Assembly (NCBI GenBank): GCA_009823505.1
Contig: VZQC01008777.1
Coordinates: forward strand, 608,125-672,124
Reading direction: 5' to 3'
Source: Rhizomys pruinosus
Lineage: Eukaryota > Chordata > Mammalia > Rodentia > Spalacidae
DNA length: 64,000 nt
Part shown: positions 57,651-64,000 of the stretch, piece by piece
How the letters are laid out: each line of letters begins with the position of its first letter
How positions within the stretch are numbered: position 1 is the first letter of the stretch
Translations under genes and position numbers: made by a program
Notes under the pieces: model-generated
The model's input: the letters and a program-made list of their open reading frames with translations, nothing else
Databases searched by the model: none
What the model was told of the DNA's origin: nothing

Positions 57651-58189
57651 AGTTATATTTAATGAATAAAACACAGATAAAAAACAAAATTACAACCTAA
57701 TAGTGAATTATGATTAATTAAACCTATTTTCTACTGAATGCTTATATTGCATACTTTTTTCACATATGCATATAAAAAAGAAAAGATAAAAAAGATAAAT
57801 CCTTCTCTTTATTGTCAGAATTTTAAAAGGCTCAGGTTTCAAGGCAACTAAAAGTTCACAGGTCAGCATGTCTATTAGGAAATTATTATTCTATATTTGC
57901 TCCCTGGTTTAAAGTTATTGTGGTTGAATATGAGTGTGCTATAAAGACAACAACTATTTCAGCTATGCTTTCCACCCAATAATTGTTACATGTGTTTTGC
58001 ATATCTACAGAAAAAAATTAAAACATAGCAAAAATTGTGAGTGTTTAATTTTAAGACATGTTAACAAATGGTCTGTTGTTTAACATCCATGGCATGGAGA
58101 TACCACAGGAAGCTGTCTGTGTTCTGCTCTATCCCTCTCTGCCTTATTTCCTTGAATCAGGCTCTCTCACCTAAACATGAAGCTTGCTG
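57651..58189. other. No recognised feature
   Basis: AT-rich DNA with no supported feature. Confidence 0.4.
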
Positions 58190-58350
58190 TTTTTCTTTCA
58201 GGCTGGCAGCCAGCAAACCCTGTGGGTCCCCATCTCCACCCCCAAGCACACATTAGTTGCCCACATTCAACCACACCCAGATTTTAACTTCTGTTCTAAG
58301 AATTTGAACTCAGGTCCTCAGGTTTGTACAATAAGTGTTCCTACTCGCCA
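58190..58350 (-). mobile_element. tRNA-derived SINE remnant, antisense
   Basis: 'ttgaactcaggtcctcagg', 'ttgtacaataagtgttcct' and 'ccatcccccagc' form the complement of a rodent tRNA-like SINE head (ID or B4 type). The upstream part is unclear. Confidence 0.4.
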
Positions 58351-59886
58351 TCCCCCAGCACAAGAGTAGACTTTATAATGTTTATCTCCACAGTGTTTTG
58401 ATCAATTATCTAGGAAAATTCATCAATATGGATTTTATAATGCAGGCTTAAATGTAAAGTTTCTGTGTATGTTGAAGAAATTAAGCTTTCTCCTTTTTTT
58501 TCTTAGAGTACATCAACATATATTTATATACTTTAAAATTTCAGCCATTAATCCAGTATTTCCGTATGAAGAAAAACCTATATATTTTAAACAAATTCGT
58601 CAGTTGCTTAAACACACTGTGATGGTTTAAGGACAGCATAAATGTATCATAAAGTGTTCAGAATGACTCCTATTATAAACATTTCTTAGAGATATCAATA
58701 TTTTATCATATCTAGGATTCATTTTGCTTGCCAGTTCATCTTCATGAACAATTTTACATAGAAAATTATATACTTCTGAAGTTCACTTTCTTTTTTATTT
58801 CAATAAGAATCAGCCAGTGGATAAAAAAAAACCATTATGCTCCAACACACAATAAAGAAATACAGCCATAGATTGCTGACCATTTCAGATCCCATCTTCA
58901 AAGAAATCACAAAAGCACAAAAAAGTCAATAGAAAGCAGTTAAGTCAGTGTGGTGTTTTACAAGGGTTTATGTGGAAATTACTAGTATGAAGATCACAGT
59001 TGCAGAACTGAGCCTTGAAAAGCTACAGCTTAAGAAATTGCTTCACCATAAATCCCTCCTTCACCTTGCCTTCCAAAGGAGTTACATAAAAGAAACATGA
59101 TTTTTTATAACTTTGACTGTCCATTTGGCTATCAGACAATAGTCATCAAGCCAGAATCATAATATGGAGCATGAACATGTGATGGTAGCAAAAGAGAAAG
59201 GTTCAAAAAATGTATAGCCATTGCCTCCATGGTATTAAAAATAAAAAACTTTCTAGTCTGCATTTGGACCTTGTTGGTACATCCTGGCAACATGTTTCCA
59301 GCATCAAAAACTGTCTTTTGAAGCATCTTTAGATCAATCCAAAATCATTTGACACTTTGTACACTTCCCAGGTCTGTGGGGATGACATTTCTTGTAACCA
59401 GGCATTAGGAGCTTAGATGTGCATCTCTGTTCTGCTTGCCATACTCAAAGGACACAGACTGTGCTGAATTAGCCTCACTGTCATCACTTCCTGGTGAGAC
59501 TGGAAAGACAGTTACATGTGTCTTGCAAGAAACTCCTTTTGAAGGAATTACGTTGGTGAACACAGCCAAGTCTCTAATTTTTCTCATATAAAAATCTTAG
59601 AGAAAGTTCCACATCTTTTCTGAAGTGCAGATGAAGAATGTTTTCAAGCTAAAAATCTATCCAAGAGTAGACTAGAGCACAGAAAGTATGAGACTGAAGA
59701 AGTGTCTGCTTTTACACTCTTCTATTTTCACACGGTTTCCTTCTGAGGGATCTCTTTCTAGGCAAGCAGCTTTCTTGAGATATTGGCAAAGATCATTCCT
59801 CAGACTCCTATGAACTTGAAAGAAAAATGAATTTACAGATATTTCAAAACCACCCATCACTTCTCTGCCAGACCAATGTGTCTGTT
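58351..59886. other. Unique DNA, possible decayed pseudogene on the minus strand
   Basis: Two neighbouring minus-strand frames (59405-59587 and 59132-59326), plus the end of one at 59672-59860, have ordinary protein-like composition rather than repeat composition. Stops separate them and I recognise no family. Splice sites and a poly-A tail are not evident. Chance frames are the simplest alternative. Confidence 0.25.
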
Positions 59887-59900
59887 TAAAATTTGGTTTC

Positions 59901-60180
59901 TGGGGCTGGAGAGATGGCCTAGCGGTTAAGAGCGCCGACCGCTCTTGCAGAGGACCCGGGTTCGATCCCCAGCACCCACATGGCGGCCGAGAGCCGTCTG
60001 AAACTCCAATTCCAGGAGAACTCCAGTTCCGGGGAGTCCGACACCCTCTTCTGACCTCCGCGGCGTTGCACGTCACGGGTGCACAGACTTGCATGCAGAC
60101 AATACATTCGTACACATACAGAAATAAAAAAAAATTAAATAAAAATAAAAAAATTAAAAAATAAATTAAAAAAAATAAAA
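59901..60180 (+). mobile_element. Young B2 SINE, CpG-rich
   Basis: The best-preserved B2 here. Exact target repeat taaaatttggtttc at 59887-59900 and 60181-60194. CpGs are retained across the body ('agcgccgaccgctc', 'catggcggccgagagccg'), which points to recent insertion because methylated CpGs decay quickly. The tail is a long A-rich (AAAT)-like run. Confidence 0.96.
59915..59969 (+). promoter_or_regulatory. Pol III internal promoter of the young B2
   Basis: A box tggcctagcgg (59915-59925) fits TRGYNNARNNG. B box ggttcgatccc (59959-59969) fits GGTTCRANNCC. The spacing is typical of tRNA-derived SINEs, so this copy could still be transcribed. Confidence 0.8.
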
Positions 60181-60194
60181 TAAAATTTGGTTTC

Positions 60195-60939
60195 CACTGA
60201 AGCAGAATGAATAATTATAAGTCATCTTCCTGAATCATTTCATTAAACTTAGTCCTCCAAAGGATTATCATTGGTAAGGATGTAGACAGAACACTTAATA
60301 TTTCTAAAAATTTTTTAATGGAATAGAGAAATTGGTGTTATGAACACAATTTCAATTACACATACTATAAAGAGGTTTGTCACCAGTCCCTGAAAGAGTA
60401 CCAAGTAATAAAACAACTATGTTTTTTTAAAGAAAAGAAGAAAATATTGCATTTTCAAGAAAGGATAGTGAAAGACTAAATTTGTAAGGGAGTATACCCA
60501 TCTAGGCATAGAAAATTGTTTTCTATGTATATTTTTAAATAAAACATTGTATGTTACCTACTGGCAAATAGAAAAAGAAAACCATTTTAAAGCAACTGCC
60601 CTCTGTCTTTCCCTCCATAATAAACTTGATATGTCTAAAGCAAAATTGGAGAAAGTTTGAGCCTCATTTTCAGAACTTGAAACCAGTAAGATATTTTCAG
60701 ATTGGTTTTCTTGATAAATTTGGCCTGGGAGTTCATCTAGCTTTATATCATCAAACAGTTACTACTAGTTTACATTATGACACACAATGTAATGCAGCAC
60801 AATCTTCTGAGAGTTAAACAAACACACAGACTACAAATAATGAATTCATAAAATGCCAGCAGTTCTCATTCAGCTGACATGCACTTGAGGCATAGAATGT
60901 GAAGTTGTGATATGCAGAAAAGAAAAGAAAAACCTTCTT
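60195..60939. other. No recognised feature
   Basis: Unique-looking AT-rich DNA upstream of an L1 5' end. Confidence 0.4.
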
Positions 60940-60949
60940 TGTCTTTTTC

Positions 60950-60961
60950 CAAGATGGTGGC
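60950..60961 (+). promoter_or_regulatory. YY1-like site at L1 5' end
   Basis: caagatggtggc-like word (here ccaagatggtggctc) within ~15 bp of the apparent L1 start. In primate L1 a YY1 site at this position helps set the transcription start. Function here is inferred from motif and position. Confidence 0.5.
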
Positions 60962-61630
60962 TCCCAGGCTGTGAGTGCATTCTGAGTAGCTAAGGTCAAA
61001 GTTGGGGAGGGGGACTTAGCGGCCCCCAAGAGTATTGGGGAGCATTGGAGGTGGTCCGAGGGCATTTGGATCCTTAGGGACTACAATTTGGCATTATATA
61101 CATCGCCCAAAGGGGGTCAGAGACAACAGCAAAAGCCCCAGCATCTGCTGACCCTTTCTCCTACTGTACCCAGGCAGAGAACTTGGCACTTGACCCTGGG
61201 GGATTGACTGGTAGATTAAGGGTGGTATATGGTGGTTCCGTGAGTAATATCTCTGGGTGGGTGATTTGGGCTCACCCCATTTGGATGTGGGGGACTCCAC
61301 TTGCATTGCAGTGAAACTGTTGTGACTTTCCAGCCCACAACACCAAGACGGCCTAGAGTCCTCGAGGTGCAGGTTTTGCAGGCCTTGGGGGCTAGGGCTG
61401 GCTTGGGTATTGCATGGCTTAGTCCATTGGGCAGATTATTTGCTGGTTGGGTGATTGGTGTTGGTCTGTACAGTGTTAGGACGGAGTTGAGATTTTGAAG
61501 CCTAGAGTATCCACACCTGTGCATCAATTAGGAAGTCAACAAACACTTGAAGAGTATAAACACCATCAGTGTCAGTTCAATCAGCAGCTAGGCTTCACAT
61601 TGGAATCCACTCCCAACAGAAGCTACCCAA

Positions 61631-61867
61631 ATGCCTAAAGCTCAAGGAAAGAAAGACATAGGTGGATCTTTACCAAATACTAATACCCCTATTCAAGTAC
61701 CCTCTAATGAAGACACCTTTAATATAACTCAGGATACAGATCTCAACAGAACAATTATTAATATGATTAGAGAAATTAAGAAGTTGAGGGAATTTAAGGA
61801 GCTTATAAACAAGGAAGTCTGGGATCTAAAAGAAGACAGGGATAAAACTGAAAGAGGACAACAATAA
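61631..61867 (+). pseudogene. L1 ORF1 N-terminal fragment (78 aa)
   Basis: Starts MPKAQGKKDIGG, a typical short basic ORF1p N-terminus, and enters the coiled coil ('IREIKKLREFKELINKE'). It ends at a stop and the frame resumes decayed. After the nested L1, the RRM and C-terminal parts are readable but broken to about 63780. Confidence 0.8.
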
Positions 61868-62015
61868 ATTGTGGAACGAAATTACAAAAGATATAGAAAC
61901 ACTGAAGAAAATTCAAGTTAAAATGAAAAAAAAAATTGCAACATTCCACAAACAATTTGGAAAGGATGGGAGAAATGCTTAATAATAGAATGGATGAAGT
62001 AGAAAATAGAATATC

Positions 62016-63126
62016 TTTATATCTGAGTTGTTGGTACTAGCATCCACATATGAGGGACACCATTTGTCGTTTGTTTTTCTGGGACTGTGTTACTTCACTT
62101 AACATAATGTCTTCCAGCTCCATCCATTTACCTGCAAAGTTCATGATGTTGTCCCTCTTTACCGCTGCATAGAACTCCATTGTATACATGTACCACATTT
62201 TCTCTATCCACTCGTCAGTTGAGGGGCACCTGGGCTGGTTCCAGCTTTTTGCTATTGTGAACAGAGCTGCAATAAACATAGCTGTGCATGTATCTTTGCA
62301 GTAAGATGTGTCTTGTGGGTATATACCCAGGAGTGGTATGACTGGGTCAAATGGAAGGCTCATTTTGAGTCTTCTAAGGGTTCTCCACACTGCTTTCCAT
62401 AGTGGCTGTACAAGTTTACATTCCCACCAGCAATGGATGAGTGTTCCCCTTTCCCCACAACCTCTCCAGCACTTGGTATCATTTGTTTTCCTGATCCTAG
62501 CCAGTCTTATTGGAGTAAGGTGATATCTCAGAGTGGTTTTAATTTGCATTTCCTTAATTATCAGAGATGTTGAACACTTCTTAAGATGTTTCTCGGCCAT
62601 CTCTAACTCCTCCTCTGTGAAGTCTCTATTCAGATCTTTGCTCCATCTTTTGAATGATTCATTTGTTTTCTTTCTTCTTTGTTTTTTGAGTAGCTTGTAT
62701 ACTCTGGAAATTAATGCTTTGTCAGATGTATCTGCTGTGAAGGTTTCCTCCCACTCTGTGGGTCTTCTCCTCACTTCCTTTATTGCTTCCTTTGATGTAC
62801 AGAAGCTTTTGAGTTTAATGAGGTCCCATTTGTCAATTGTCGATCTTATTTCTTGTGCAGCTGCTGTCTGATTTAGGAAGTCTTTTCCTACACCTATGTC
62901 TTGTAGTCTGCTGCCAAGCTTCTCTTCTATCACCTCCAGAGTTTGGGGTTTCACGTTGAGGTCTTTGGTCCATCTGGAGTTGACCTTTGTACAAGGTGAG
63001 AGGTAGGGGTTTAATTTCATTCTTCTACAAGTGGTGATCTAGTTTTGCCAACACCACTTGCTGAAGATGCACAAAGCATCAATAAAAAAAAATTAAAAAA
63101 AAGAAATATACACATGAAAAAAAAAA
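62016..63126 (+). mobile_element. Recent L1 insertion with 5' inversion (twin priming)
   Basis: Exact 15-bp target repeats agaaaatagaatatc at 62001-62015 and 63127-63141. The insert has an inverted ORF2 C-terminal segment (62016-63070) and then a short direct 3' tail 'acaaagcatcaataaaaaa' with A-rich end (63071-63126). Both pieces come from one RNA and most of the 3'UTR was lost at the junction. The tail is that of L1 family B. Confidence 0.93.
62037..63020 (-). pseudogene. L1 ORF2p C-terminal fragment (327 aa), intact frame
   Basis: An open frame of 327 codons encodes the ORF2 region after the reverse transcriptase. It includes 'SFKRWSKDLNRDF', the Cys/His domain with all expected residues ('CWRGCGERGTLIHCWWECK'), and 'WYMYTMEFYAAVKRD'. 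It lies on the minus strand because of the inversion. Catalytic domains are absent and it has no promoter, so it is not functional. The unbroken frame shows the insertion is young. Confidence 0.92.
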
Positions 63127-63784
63127 AGAAAATAGAATATCAAGATTGGAAGACAAAATGGAAGAACTGGATAAATCAAGTAAAGATTATGAAAATTGTT
63201 TAAAAAAACACAAGATTGGAATAATCAGGAACTGTGGGATACTATGTAAAGACCAAACCTACAAATCATAGGGATAGGAGAGAAAGAAGACTCAGGATGG
63301 CAGTATGGCTCAGGTCTTCAACAAAATTTTAGAGAAAAATTTTCCCAAATTAAGAGATACATATACAAGTATTAGAAGCAAATAGAATGCCAAGCAGACA
63401 GAACCATAAAAGAAATTATCCACACCATATAGTAAAAACACTAGATGTCAAAGCAAAGAAAGGATACCGAGGTCTGCAAAAGAAAAGCAACAAGTTACCT
63501 ACAGAGGAAAACCTATCAGAATTACAGCTGATTTCTCAATGCAGACAATGAAAGCAGAAGATCCTGCTCTAAAATATTCCCAGTTCTAAAAGACTATAGT
63601 TGCCATCCCAGAGGACTTTGTCCAGTGAAAATGTCCATTATAATTGAAGGAGAAAGGAAAATGTTCCATGATATAAATAAGTAGAAAGAATTCCTCTCCA
63701 ATAAGCCATCCCTGCAGAGAATACTTGAAGCAATACAAAGAGCAGAGGACAAGGACAAATATAACCAATCAACACCAGAAAACA

Positions 63785-64000
63785 AATGAAACTACCACTA
63801 TGGAAATAAAAACCTAGGATAAGAAGGTACTAGGAATCGAAATGATTGGGAACAATTTAATTCTCTCAACAGCAATTTTAAATATCAAAGGGACATATTC
63901 TCAAATTAAGAGACAGAGACTAGTAGAATGGATTAAGAAACAAAACCCATTTTTTTCTTGCCTCCGAGAAATTTACCACAACGTTAAAGATAGATATTAT
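63785..64000 (+). pseudogene. L1 ORF2 start (endonuclease N-terminus), partial
   Basis: Codons around 63865-64000 give 'LNIKGTYSQIKRQRLVEW' and the following endonuclease N-terminal stretch of the ORF2 protein. Cut by the window end. Confidence 0.6.

Larger units (their letters stand above)
60940..64000 (+). mobile_element. L1 5' end (5'UTR, ORF1, start of ORF2), leaves window
   Basis: 5'UTR 60940-61630 (GC-richer), ORF1 from 61631, a younger L1 inserted at 62016-63126, then the rest of ORF1 (63142-about 63780) and the start of ORF2. The 5'UTR differs from that at 22081, so two L1 subfamilies with different promoters are present. Stops in ORF1 (61868 on) show it is inactive. Confidence 0.88.

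Noticed and set aside
62308..62871. Plus-strand ORFs at 62308-62523 and 62533-62871
   Set aside because: Shadows of the inverted L1 ORF2 fragment on the minus strand.

Overview
This window is nuclear DNA from a muroid rodent. It contains no host protein-coding exon, tRNA or rRNA gene that I can support. The organism call rests on the repeats: B1 (7SL-derived), B2 (tRNA-derived), ID-like and B4 SINEs, rodent LINE-1 (L1) copies with Lx-like 3'UTRs, and a URR1-like DNA transposon. The B2 copies are not the standard mouse form. They share a 3' module with 'gcagacagtacattcata', so I would not assign the window to Mus or Rattus. Nearly every open reading frame is an L1 remnant or lies inside a SINE.

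Layout. 1-4570 holds B2 copies, an old L1 and antisense L1 3'UTRs. 4588-7936 and 10228-12720 are two copies of one block. The first copy is noisy and ends at an ambiguous base (7937). The block between them (7938-10227) has odd composition and may be poor assembly. 12721-21900 is mixed unique DNA, ancient L1, B2 and a young L1 3' end. 22081-28445 is a nearly full-length sense L1 broken by four B2 insertions. 28446-36990 contains ancient L1, B4, a compound microsatellite, a ~190-bp inverted repeat (32101-33072), a URR1-like element and a mosaic of L1 3'UTRs. 36990-45118 is an old L1 carrying at least seven nested insertions. 45119-60939 is the most unique-looking stretch, with B1, B4, MIR-like and antisense L1 pieces and one CpG-rich B2 (59901-60180). 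60940-64000 is the 5' end of another L1, which contains a recent L1 insertion and runs off the window.

The elements form nested insertion histories rather than gene pathways. The strongest observations concern L1 integration. Three insertions with recognisable target-site duplications (40750-41248, 42743-43154, 62016-63126) have the inverted 5' segment expected of twin priming. One of them also appears to carry a 3' transduction. I found no undescribed biological system. The best leads are these rearranged insertions, the long high-identity inverted repeat, an uncatalogued-looking L1 3'UTR family ('family B', at least six copies), a possible B2-B1 composite SINE, and a probable false duplication in the assembly. 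Family names come from recognition by eye; no database was searched.
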